Assembly (NCBI GenBank): GCA_016125475.1 | Contig: WGLR01000003.1 | Location: forward strand, 71,945 to 135,944 | Source: Betaproteobacteria bacterium | GTDB taxonomy: Bacteria > Pseudomonadota > Gammaproteobacteria > Burkholderiales > Ga0077523 | DNA: 64,000 nucleotides | Reading direction: 5' to 3' | Shown here: positions 55,090 through 62,674 of the stretch, piece by piece | Layout: every line of letters starts with the position of its first letter | Position numbering within the stretch: position 1 is the stretch's first letter | The notes under the pieces: generated by a model | Databases searched by the model: none | The model's input: the letters and a program-made list of their open reading frames with translations, nothing else | What the model was told of the DNA's origin: nothing | Position numbers and translations under genes: made by a program

Positions 55090-56238
55090 ATGCCGATCGA
55101 CTTCCGCCCCGCCTGGATGAACGGGGAACTCGAAACCTACCGGGACACGGTGTCCCGTTTCATCGAGTCCGAGATGCTTCCCGACGACGAGGCTGCCCGC
55201 GCGCGGGGCCACGTCGGTCATGCACTCTGGCGTCGCGCCGGCGAACTCGGGCTGCTCTGTTCCGACATTCCCGAGGCCTGGGGCGGAGGGGGCGGCGACT
55301 TCCGGCACGAGGCAGTCTTCTACGACCAGATGGCACGACGGGGCCTGACGGGCATGAGCCCGTCGGTGCACAGCATCGTCGCGCATTACCTGCTCAATCA
55401 CGGGACGGAGGCCCAGAAGCGCAGCTATCTGCCGCGTCTGGCGCGTGGCGAACTCGTGGGCGCGATCGCGATGACCGAGCCGGGCGCCGGCTCCGACCTG
55501 CAGGGCATCCGCACGCGCGCCGAACGACGGGGTGACCATTACGTGATCAACGGGTCGAAGACGTTCATCAGCAACGGCTTTCTCGCCGGGCTCGTGCTCG
55601 TCGTCGCGAAGACCGACCCGGCGCAGGGTGCGCGCGGCACGTCCATCCTGATCGTGGAGACGGAGGGCGCCGCCGGCTACCGTGTCGGGCGCGTGCTCGA
55701 CAAGATCGGGCTGAAGGCGCAGGACACTTCCGAACTCTTCTTCGACGACGTGACCGTCCCCGCCGAGAACCTGCTCGGCGGCGAGGCGGGGCGCGGATTC
55801 GCGCAGCTCATGTCCGACCTGCCCTACGAGCGCACGATCATCGGCGTGCTCGCGGTCGCGGCGATGGAGGGCGCGTACGAGGCGACGCTCGACTACGTGC
55901 GGAGTCGCACGGCCTTCGGCCGGCCGGTCGCCGAGTTCCAGAACACGAAATTCCGGCTTGCCGAGATCGCGACGGTGACGAAGGTGGGGCGCACGTTCGT
56001 CGACCGCTGCGTCGCGGAACTCGTGGCCGGAACGCTCGACACCGCGACGGCCTCGATGGTCAAGCTCTGGGCATCCGAGCAGCAGTGCAAGGTCATCGAC
56101 GAGTGCGTGCAGCTCCACGGGGGCTATGGCTACATGAACGAGTACCTCGTCGCGCGCATGTATGCCGATGCGCGCGTCCAGCGCATCTACGGCGGCACGA
56201 ACGAGATCATGAAGGAAGTGATTTCGCGCGCGCTCTGA
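55090..56238 (+). CDS. Acyl-CoA dehydrogenase
   Basis: The 382-aa flavoprotein shows the FAD/substrate motifs AMTEPGAGSDLQGI and FISNGF. The segment LPYERTII places a Glu near residue 247, where long-chain and isovaleryl-CoA-type dehydrogenases carry the catalytic base; the C-terminal IYGGTNEIMKEVISR has Gly at the MCAD-type Glu position. It would form 2-enoyl-CoA and pass electrons to ETF. First gene of a four-gene operon with two crotonases and an SDR; the next start is 14 bp away. Confidence 0.94.
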   Translation: MPIDFRPAWMNGELETYRDTVSRFIESEMLPDDEAARARGHVGHALWRRAGELGLLCSDIPEAWGGGGGDFRHEAVFYDQMARRGLTGMSPSVHSIVAHYLLNHGTEAQKRSYLPRLARGELVGAIAMTEPGAGSDLQGIRTRAERRGDHYVINGSKTFISNGFLAGLVLVVAKTDPAQGARGTSILIVETEGAAGYRVGRVLDKIGLKAQDTSELFFDDVTVPAENLLGGEAGRGFAQLMSDLPYERTIIGVLAVAAMEGAYEATLDYVRSRTAFGRPVAEFQNTKFRLAEIATVTKVGRTFVDRCVAELVAGTLDTATASMVKLWASEQQCKVIDECVQLHGGYGYMNEYLVARMYADARVQRIYGGTNEIMKEVISRAL

Positions 56239-56252
56239 CTCCGGAGAAGTCC

Positions 56253-57092
56253 GTGGCATACGAACACCTTTCCGTCGAGGTCGAAGGCGGCGTCGCGGCC
56301 GTCACGCTGAACCGGCCGGACAGGCTGAATGCGCTGAACGCGCGGCGGATCACCGAGCTGAACGACTTCTTCGGCGGTCTCGGCGCTGATTCGTCCGTGC
56401 GTGTCGTGATCCTGCGCGGCGCGGGGCGGGCATTCTGCGCGGGGCTGGACCTGAAGGACCTGCAGGCGGGCGGGGCGAGGAAGGGCGTGAGCGAGATGCT
56501 CGCGTTCCAGAAGAGCGTGTGCGACATCATGATCGCGATGCGCCGGTGCCCGCAGCCGATCGTGAGCATCGTTCAGGGCGCCGCCAGCGGTGGCGGCTTC
56601 GCGCTCGCGCTGGCGTCGGACATCCGGCTCGCGACGCCCGATGTCCGGATGAACGCGTCGTTCATCCGTCTCGGACTCGGGGCGTGCGACGTGGGCGTGA
56701 GCTATTTCCTGCCGCGCATGGTCGGCGCGTCGGTGGCGGCCGAGTACCTGCTGACGGGCCGCTTCATGGACGCCCAGCGTGCGCAGGCGGTCGGGCTCGT
56801 GAGCCGGGTGGGCACGCTCGACGAGCTCGCCGACGAGGCGCGCGGTCTCGCGGCCGACATGCTTCGGGCCACGCCGCTCGGCCTTCGCCTCACGAAGGAA
56901 GCGCTGGGCCTCGCCATCGACGCCTCGTCCCTCGAGGCCGTGATCGCACTGGAGGATCGCAACCAGGTGCTCTGCACGCAGGGGGAGGACTTCGAGGAAG
57001 GCGTTGCCGCGTTTCTCGAGAAGCGCGCACCGAAATTCGGCCAGGGCCGAGCCGCGCGTGGCGCTGGAACGTCGAATCGGCGCGAGGACTGA
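56253..57092 (+). CDS. Enoyl-CoA hydratase/isomerase-family protein lacking both hydratase glutamates
   Basis: The start is a GTG at 56253 after CCGGAGAAG. The 279-aa crotonase has the N-terminal VTLNRPDRLNALN, the oxyanion segment GAGRAFCAGLDL and GAASGGGFALALASDIR. The two Glu residues of hydratases are Ala (GGGFAL) and Phe (NASFIRLG). An Asp in GLGACDVG sits where dienoyl-CoA isomerases carry their acidic base, so an isomerase or other crotonase reaction fits better than hydration. Four bp before the next gene. Confidence 0.9.
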   Translation: MAYEHLSVEVEGGVAAVTLNRPDRLNALNARRITELNDFFGGLGADSSVRVVILRGAGRAFCAGLDLKDLQAGGARKGVSEMLAFQKSVCDIMIAMRRCPQPIVSIVQGAASGGGFALALASDIRLATPDVRMNASFIRLGLGACDVGVSYFLPRMVGASVAAEYLLTGRFMDAQRAQAVGLVSRVGTLDELADEARGLAADMLRATPLGLRLTKEALGLAIDASSLEAVIALEDRNQVLCTQGEDFEEGVAAFLEKRAPKFGQGRAARGAGTSNRRED

Positions 57093-57096
57093 CGAC

Positions 57097-57915
57097 ATGA
57101 TCGACGAACCGCTCGTGCTCGTGGAGCGTCCCGTGGCGGGGTGCGCCGTCGTCACGCTGAACCGTCCCCGTGTGAAGAACGCGCTCTCGCGCGCGTTGCG
57201 TCGGGATCTCGTCTCCACGTTCGAGATGCTCGCGCGGGAAGACAGCGTGCGGGTCGTCGTGCTGACGGGTGCGGGGACGGCGTTCTGCGCGGGCGTCGAC
57301 CTGAAGGAACTCGGGTCGTCGCCGGATCCGGCGAGTGCCGTCGTGCCCGACGCAGCGGCCGATCCGGTCTCGGCGATCCGACGTTTCCCCTGGCCCGTGA
57401 TCGGCGCGATCAACGGACCGGCGATCACGGGCGGATTCGAACTGGCCCTTGCGTGCGACCTGCTGATCGCATCGCGGAGTGCCGCGTTCGCGGACACGCA
57501 CGCGCGCGTCGGCGTGCTGCCGGGCTGGGGGCTCTCGCAGCGCCTGCCCCGGCTGATCGGCCCGCACCGGGCCAAGGAGCTCTCGTTCACGGGCAACTTC
57601 CTGAGGGCGGATACAGCCGAGGCGTGGGGCCTCGTCAACCGCGTCGTGCCGCCGGACGAACTCATGCCGGTCAGCCTCGCGCTCGCGATGGACATGCTCG
57701 GTGCGCTGCCGGAGATGCTCGCGGGCTACAAGCGGCTCATCGACGACGGGTTCGACCGCACGCTCGCGGAAGGACTCGTGCTCGAGAAGGAGCGTTCGCG
57801 GACGTTCGCGGCGACGGTGAGTGCCGGCGACATCGAGGCGCGCCGGCACGCGATCGCGCGGCGCGGGCGCGCGCAGCACGGCCGCGACGGTGGAGGAGGA
57901 GGAGACGGGCGATGA
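57097..57915 (+). CDS. Enoyl-CoA hydratase/isomerase-family protein
   Basis: ATG 57097 is 4 bp after the previous stop. The 272-aa crotonase has VTLNRPRVKNALS, GTAFCAGVDLKEL, and NGPAITGGFELALACDL with the first catalytic Glu kept. The second Glu position is His (ADTHARVGVLPG), so its chemistry may differ from plain hydration. An unusual Gly/Arg-rich tail (GRDGGGGGDGR) precedes an ATGA overlap with the SDR gene. Probably follows the acyl-CoA dehydrogenase in one pathway. Confidence 0.92.
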   Translation: MIDEPLVLVERPVAGCAVVTLNRPRVKNALSRALRRDLVSTFEMLAREDSVRVVVLTGAGTAFCAGVDLKELGSSPDPASAVVPDAAADPVSAIRRFPWPVIGAINGPAITGGFELALACDLLIASRSAAFADTHARVGVLPGWGLSQRLPRLIGPHRAKELSFTGNFLRADTAEAWGLVNRVVPPDELMPVSLALAMDMLGALPEMLAGYKRLIDDGFDRTLAEGLVLEKERSRTFAATVSAGDIEARRHAIARRGRAQHGRDGGGGGDGR

Positions 57916-58703
57916 AGATCGATCTTTCGGGCAGGACGGCCCTCGTGACCGGGGGCAGCAAGGGGCTCGGCCTCGCGACGGCGACGCGCCTCGCGGAAAG
58001 CGGCGCGAGTGTCGCGATCCTCGCGCGGGATCCGGCCGGGCTCGCCGAGGCCGAGTCACGCATCCGGTCCGTCGCCGACGGCGGGACGGTCGTGTCCGTG
58101 CGGGCCGACGTGACCTCTCCGGACCAGATCAGGGCCGCGCACGAGACCGTCGTGGCCGCTCTGGGCCCGATCGACATCCTGATCAACAACGCCGGACATC
58201 GCGCGCTGGCCCCGTTCCCGGACATCACCGACGCGATGTGGGAGGCCGATCTCCAGCTGAAGCTCATGGCGTCCGTGCGTCTGACGCGCCTCGTCTGGTC
58301 GTCGATGGTCGAGCGCCGCTGGGGGCGCGTGGTCAACGTGCTGAACACGTTCTCGAAGACACCCGTCGCGGGCTCGGCACCGACGTCGGTCACGCGAGCG
58401 GCACAGCTCGCCCTCACCAAGGTGCTTGCCGGGGAGGGCGCGCCGCACAACGTGCTCGTGAACGCACTGCTCGTCGGCCTGATCCGCAGCGAACAGATCG
58501 TCGAGGTTCATCGTTCGGCGGGTGGCGGGCAGCCGCTGGACGAATACATCCGGAGTCGGGTGCGGGACCTGCGCGTGCCGATGGGCAGGATCGGCGAGGC
58601 AGAGGAGTTCGCGAACATCGCGTGCTTCCTCGCGTCGGACGCGGCGTCGTACATCACGGGCACCGCGATCAACGTGGACGGAGGCATGGCGCCGGTCGTC
58701 TGA
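57912..58703 (+). CDS. SDR-family protein with non-canonical active site
   Basis: The 263-aa protein has the SDR cofactor motif TGGSKGLG, the NNAG motif (INNAGHRAL) and a normal C-terminal end (YITGTAINVDGGMAP). The catalytic YxxxK is replaced: the region reads APTSVTRAAQLALTK, with Thr for Tyr and Arg for Lys, and the usual Ser region is NVLNTFSK. It may not be a standard dehydrogenase even though it binds a nucleotide. It is coupled to the second crotonase by ATGA and closes the operon. Confidence 0.9.
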   Translation: MKIDLSGRTALVTGGSKGLGLATATRLAESGASVAILARDPAGLAEAESRIRSVADGGTVVSVRADVTSPDQIRAAHETVVAALGPIDILINNAGHRALAPFPDITDAMWEADLQLKLMASVRLTRLVWSSMVERRWGRVVNVLNTFSKTPVAGSAPTSVTRAAQLALTKVLAGEGAPHNVLVNALLVGLIRSEQIVEVHRSAGGGQPLDEYIRSRVRDLRVPMGRIGEAEEFANIACFLASDAASYITGTAINVDGGMAPVV

Positions 58704-58775
58704 GGGCGGGCTGCCCGCGCAGGAGTCAGCGGGGACTGTGCGATCCGCAGATATCGGGAGGGCTCACGTGTCCGT

Positions 58776-59531
58776 TCAGGCCTTGCGGAGCGGATGCCAC
58801 CGCGGCGCGCGCTTCTCGAAGAACGCGCGAATGCCCTCGTCGCGATCGGGCGATGCGGCGGCTTCGGCGGCCGCCGCGGCCGTCGCCTTCCAGCCATCCG
58901 TCTCGATCGTCGCGCGCGCCTCGCGCACGCCGCGCAGGGTGGCGGCGATCGCGGCCGGGCTGTGGCGCGCGATGCGCGCGGCAAGCGCAACCGCCGCTTC
59001 CAGCGCTCCCCCGTCCGGCACCACTGCATTCACGAGCCCCAGCTCGCGCGCACGCGCTGCGGTGATCCGGTCGCCCGTCAGCAGCATCTCCATCGCGATG
59101 GTCGGTGACAGCTTCTCGTGCGTCCGGAAGAACGCCCCGCAGTTCGCGACGACTCCGCGTGCGACCTCGGGCAGTCCGAACTGCGCGCCCTGCGCCGCGA
59201 CCACGAGATCGCAGGCCAGCACGATCTCGAATCCTCCTCCCAGCGCGAGACCTTCCACGGCCGCGATGAGCGGCTTGCGCCGCACGCGTCGCACGAGACC
59301 GTATTCGCCCCCGTCGGGCGTGGCGGGACTCGCCGGTTCGTGGAGGTCGGTGCCGGCGGAGAACACGGAAGGTCCTCCGGTGAGGATGCCGACGCGGAGC
59401 TCGGGCTCGTGGTCCAGCCGGGCGAGCGCGGCATCCAGAGCCCACGCGAGTGCCGTGTCGACCGCGTTGCGTTTCGCGACACGGTCCAGCGTGATGACGA
59501 GAATGTTGTCCTGAACGGTCGTGAGCAGCAC
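58776..59531 (-). CDS. Enoyl-CoA hydratase with both catalytic glutamates
   Basis: The preferred start is GTG 59531 (VLLTTVQDNILVITLDR) after GAGGACC, giving 251 aa; an ATG at 59603 would add 24 unlike residues with no clear ribosome-binding site. Crotonase motifs are GGPSVFSAGTDL, EGLALGGGFEIVLACDL (first Glu) and FGLPEVARGVV (second Glu), so it should hydrate 2-enoyl-CoA. It converges with the four-gene acyl-CoA operon, 72 bp apart, and may supply the true hydratase for it. Confidence 0.9.
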   Translation of the reverse strand: MLLTTVQDNILVITLDRVAKRNAVDTALAWALDAALARLDHEPELRVGILTGGPSVFSAGTDLHEPASPATPDGGEYGLVRRVRRKPLIAAVEGLALGGGFEIVLACDLVVAAQGAQFGLPEVARGVVANCGAFFRTHEKLSPTIAMEMLLTGDRITAARARELGLVNAVVPDGGALEAAVALAARIARHSPAAIAATLRGVREARATIETDGWKATAAAAAEAAASPDRDEGIRAFFEKRAPRWHPLRKA

Positions 59532-59675
59532 GGGCGGGGTCCTCGTTCGGTTTCGGTCGTTCGGGGCAGTGCGGCCCGCCCGGACGGGCATCGACAGCCG
59601 CACTGCCGGCCTCTGCGGAGCTTGTATCGCTCCGCACGATCCAGGTCAATGCGGGGCGGCGGGCGCCGCGGTCCG

Positions 59676-60236
59676 CTACTTCCCGTCGGCCACGGACTTC
59701 TTCGCGAGCACGACCTGCTGCAGTGCGAGCAGGCGTTTCACGCCGTCCGTGACGTTCCGGCAGGACAGTGTCGCCCCGCTGATGTTGACGATGTCGACGT
59801 CGAGCTTGAACGGGTCGGACAGGGTCTTGCCGTCGAACTGATCGCGCCAGTTCGCGTTGCGTATCTCGTAGCCGTGCGTCTCGCGATACACGAGGATCTC
59901 GATCCCGGCGACGTGTCCGTCCTGCGTGATGCCGGCCGCATAGGTGATGAACTCGTGCTTGCCGACGACGTTGTCGACGATGAACCAGCCGAGTGTCGTG
60001 CCGGCCTTCTCGGCGCGCCACACGGGCTGCTTCTTCCACCGCTGCCGCATCCCGCTCAGTTTCTCGATCGCCTCGATCTGCGCAGCGTCCAGCGCGACGG
60101 TCACGTCCTCGAAACGGTCGGCATCGGGGAACAGTGCCTTCTGAGCCTGCGGGACGGTCAGGTACTCGGTCGCGAAGGCCATGTGCGGGGCGACGATCGC
60201 GGCGGGAATCAGCGCGAGGGGTGAAAGGGAACGCAT
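59676..60236 (-). CDS. Periplasmic FMN-binding-domain protein
   Basis: ATG 60236, 8 bp after the stop of the outer-membrane gene, starts a signal peptide (MRSLSPLALIPAAIVAPHMAFA). The 186-aa protein has an FMN_bind domain: WFIVDNVVGKHEFITYAAGI, HVAGIEILVYRETHGYEI, and the SGATLS motif whose Thr is covalently flavinylated by ApbE in NqrC and RnfG relatives. It is probably an exported flavoprotein in electron transfer. Cotranscribed with a Fur-controlled outer-membrane protein, which points to iron acquisition or reduction; this is inference. Confidence 0.87.
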   Translation of the reverse strand: MRSLSPLALIPAAIVAPHMAFATEYLTVPQAQKALFPDADRFEDVTVALDAAQIEAIEKLSGMRQRWKKQPVWRAEKAGTTLGWFIVDNVVGKHEFITYAAGITQDGHVAGIEILVYRETHGYEIRNANWRDQFDGKTLSDPFKLDVDIVNISGATLSCRNVTDGVKRLLALQQVVLAKKSVADGK

Positions 60237-60244
60237 GCGATACC

Positions 60245-61144
60245 TCAGAAGTTGTAGCCGAATTTGAGACGGACCTCTTCCCGGGTCTTCTCGATCAGAT
60301 GCAGATCGCCGTAGGTCTGGCCGGCGTAGAACGTGCCGCCGCCCCGGACCTGCGGCATCCACGTGAGGCTTGCCCACCATTTCTGGCTGCCGTAGTGCAG
60401 GGTCGGACCGATCTGGAGCGACCAGCGTTCCTGCCCCACCTCGGTTTCGTGTTCGGTCTGGTAGAAGACGTCCGCGCCGATGAACCAGTTCGGCGCGAAC
60501 CGGTACGAGATGGCCGCCGCGGCGGTCACCTCGATTTCCATTTCCGGGTGCGTCGGCCATTCGAAGTCGGGCGGCAGGCCGCCGATCGGGTGGCGGCGCG
60601 CGCTGGTCGCCTCGAGGCCCAGGTTCCCGGCGACGATGACTTCGCCCTCCCGGTAATACTTCTGGACGATGAGCATCGTCTCGAAGCTGTACGAGTCCTT
60701 GGCCTGCCCGGAGTGGACGTCGCGGTTGAAGTAGGTGAGGGACACGTACTGGCTCAGGCCGACATCGTCCTTCGCGGGACTCAGGTAGTTGTACTTGAGG
60801 GCCCCCTCGATGCCTGCGGGGCGGAACGTGTACTTCTCGTCCTTCGGAATGTACGCGTCGATGCGGACACCTTCGGTCCGGATGCCGAGCCCGAACAGCG
60901 CGGCGGATACCTGCAGCCGGTCGGTCACGCCGTAGTCCACCTCGGTCTTCGTGTCGAGCGCGTGATACGTGCCGACGCCCTTGTCGTCGCGGGACGTGAA
61001 CCACTGCTCGAGGTCCCAGGACCCTCGGGGCAGAGTCTCGGCACCTCGCGTGTAGCCGAAGATGCCCTCGTCCGCGAGCGCGGTTCCGGGAACGAGGAGG
61101 GTCGCCGCGACATTCAGGGCCGCGCAGGCAGTGTGACGTTTCAT
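60245..61144 (-). CDS. Outer-membrane protein (DUF6662-like)
   Basis: The 299-aa protein has a signal peptide (MKRHTACAALNVAATLLVPGTALA) and then alternating amphipathic strands rich in Tyr/Trp/Phe, ending in phenylalanine (RLKFGYNF), as outer-membrane beta-barrels do. It starts with a conserved-looking GIFGYTRGAETLPRGSWDLEQWFTSR typical of the DUF6662 group, whose function is not known. It lies directly behind a Fur-box promoter and before the FMN-binding gene, so iron limitation probably induces both. Confidence 0.8.
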   Translation of the reverse strand: MKRHTACAALNVAATLLVPGTALADEGIFGYTRGAETLPRGSWDLEQWFTSRDDKGVGTYHALDTKTEVDYGVTDRLQVSAALFGLGIRTEGVRIDAYIPKDEKYTFRPAGIEGALKYNYLSPAKDDVGLSQYVSLTYFNRDVHSGQAKDSYSFETMLIVQKYYREGEVIVAGNLGLEATSARRHPIGGLPPDFEWPTHPEMEIEVTAAAAISYRFAPNWFIGADVFYQTEHETEVGQERWSLQIGPTLHYGSQKWWASLTWMPQVRGGGTFYAGQTYGDLHLIEKTREEVRLKFGYNF

Positions 61145-61255
61145 GATGGCTTTCGGTCTCCGTTACGTTTTCATGGGATTGGCGGACGGGTGGTCATCGG
61201 CGCGAGCGAACCTGTGCCGGCACCACTCGAATTTGTGTCTGGCTGGCTCGGGTGG

Positions 61256-61284
61256 ATCGTAATGCGAATCGTTCGCATTCGCAA
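61256..61284 (-). promoter_or_regulatory. Fur-box promoter of the outer-membrane/FMN-protein operon
   Basis: AATGCGAATCGTTCGCATT (61261-61279) is a perfect 8-3-8 inverted repeat, the size and form of a Fur box. On the minus strand TTGCGA (61284-61279) and TACGAT (61261-61256) form -35 and -10 hexamers 17 bases apart, so the palindrome covers the spacer exactly. This is the expected layout for iron-dependent repression of the gene starting at 61144. Confidence 0.8.
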
Positions 61285-62040
61285 AGACTTTTGTCTCTGA
61301 TCCGGATCTGGACGGCAAGGACGTGTCCTTCGCCGTGCGCGCCATGGCTGACGGCGGGCAGGGCGCGAATGCCCGGTGGGAGAGCGGGGCCGGCTTCGAG
61401 GAGATGCCGGGCCGCACGGACGTCCGGGTGGGTGTCCGCGTGACCGGTTCGCTGCGCAACCGCCCGGTCCCCGCAGGATGGCGTGCGCCGGGGCTGGCGA
61501 CGCTCCGAGCGCGCGCCTATGATGGCCCGTGTGCGTAACGGTCTGATGTGACATGGCCGATCGCGGCAGACAGGTCGTCGGCGGAAGGCTCGGGCAGGTG
61601 GTTCGCCCGCCGGTCCGTCGAGTCTTGCGGGTGCCGGTTCAAGGGGTGACGCTCGAGTGACGCAGTCCGCATGGAAGCGATCCAGGGTTTCGGGCGTGCC
61701 CGAACCCACGGCCGCCGACGGGACAAGGACAGTCCGTCGCCTGGCGCCACTGCGGGGCCGCTCGTGACGCCTCGTGTACGGCGTGCGCACGATCCCGGGC
61801 GAATTCGATTCCGGCCGGTTAGCGCCGCGCGGATCGCCCGGGCAGGACGCCCGGCTGCCGGGCGGGAGGCGGTTCGCTCCGGGCGACTCCCGCGCTGCGA
61901 TCTCGGGGGAAGGTGATGGCTGCACTGCCGGATCGTGAGCACGAGAGCGCCGCCCGACGGACCGGACGCCTGCCCGAGCGTCATCGTGGACCGTGTCGCC
62001 CGGTTCGGCGTCCGCGCGGCAGGACGGCGGCGGGGATGCG
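61285..62040. other. 756-bp spacer without a recognisable gene
   Basis: Several short frames cross this stretch on both strands, but all are Arg/Pro-rich, lack ribosome-binding sites and show no family features. No repeat, RNA gene or clear promoter for the gene at 62041 was identified. Confidence 0.5.
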
Positions 62041-62568
62041 ATGACCCACGCGACGCGGCGTCGCACCCGGGCGTGGCTGGCGGCCGTCCTTCCGGCGGCA
62101 TGGCACCGTCACGTCGGTCCGGTCGCCGTGGTCGCACTGGCGGCCGGCCTTGCCCTCCTGTCGCTGGTGTCGAGGCACGTTTCGGAGCCGGCCGGGGAGG
62201 GCACGATTCCGTCCCTTGCCGAACAGGTGTCGGACCCCGCGCGCGAGGCTCGCCCGGCCTCGTTGCCGGCCAGGGCTTCCCTCGCACGTCAGGATCCCGT
62301 CATCGCCGGAAGCTACCGGCAGCGAGCGTCCAGGGAACGTCCGTCCCGACCGTACCTGCGAACACCGTCCCCGGCAGACCCGGCTGCGTCGTCCCGGCTG
62401 GCGCCGGGATCCGCGCTCGCGCGGATCCGACGGCTCTGGTTCTCGGGTGCTCCCGACCAGGCGCGACGCGAACTCGACCGGTTCCGCTGCGCCCACCCTT
62501 CGTACGTCATTCCAGCGGAATACCCGGTCCCCGCGACGGATTCCGTCCGCTGCGATCGCCTTCGTTAA
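62041..62568 (+). CDS. Hypothetical single-pass membrane protein (anti-sigma-factor-like tail)
   Basis: The 175-aa frame starts at ATG 62041 after GGGGATG. It has a basic cytoplasmic head, one transmembrane helix (VGPVAVVALAAGLALLSLV), a long Pro/Ser/Arg-rich periplasmic linker and a compact end (ARIRRLWFSGAPDQARRELDRFRCAHPSYVIP). The end resembles the C-terminal helix pair of some anti-sigma factors. No sigma factor gene lies upstream, so the role is open. Confidence 0.5.
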   Translation: MTHATRRRTRAWLAAVLPAAWHRHVGPVAVVALAAGLALLSLVSRHVSEPAGEGTIPSLAEQVSDPAREARPASLPARASLARQDPVIAGSYRQRASRERPSRPYLRTPSPADPAASSRLAPGSALARIRRLWFSGAPDQARRELDRFRCAHPSYVIPAEYPVPATDSVRCDRLR

Positions 62569-62674
62569 AGATCACGACGACTCGGACCGTTAACCCTTCC
62601 GCAACCGGAGCGTTCTGGCTTCGGACTTCTCGAGTAGCGCGTGGACGACGTCCGGCGCGCGCGGACGGTTATCG

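Noticed and set aside
54835-56259. Antisense extension of the indolepyruvate oxidoreductase frame by about 475 codons
   Set aside because: It runs opposite the clearly coding acyl-CoA dehydrogenase; the normal N-terminus begins at 54834.
61285-62040. An ECF sigma factor upstream of the anti-sigma-like protein
   Set aside because: No frame in the spacer shows sigma-factor motifs.
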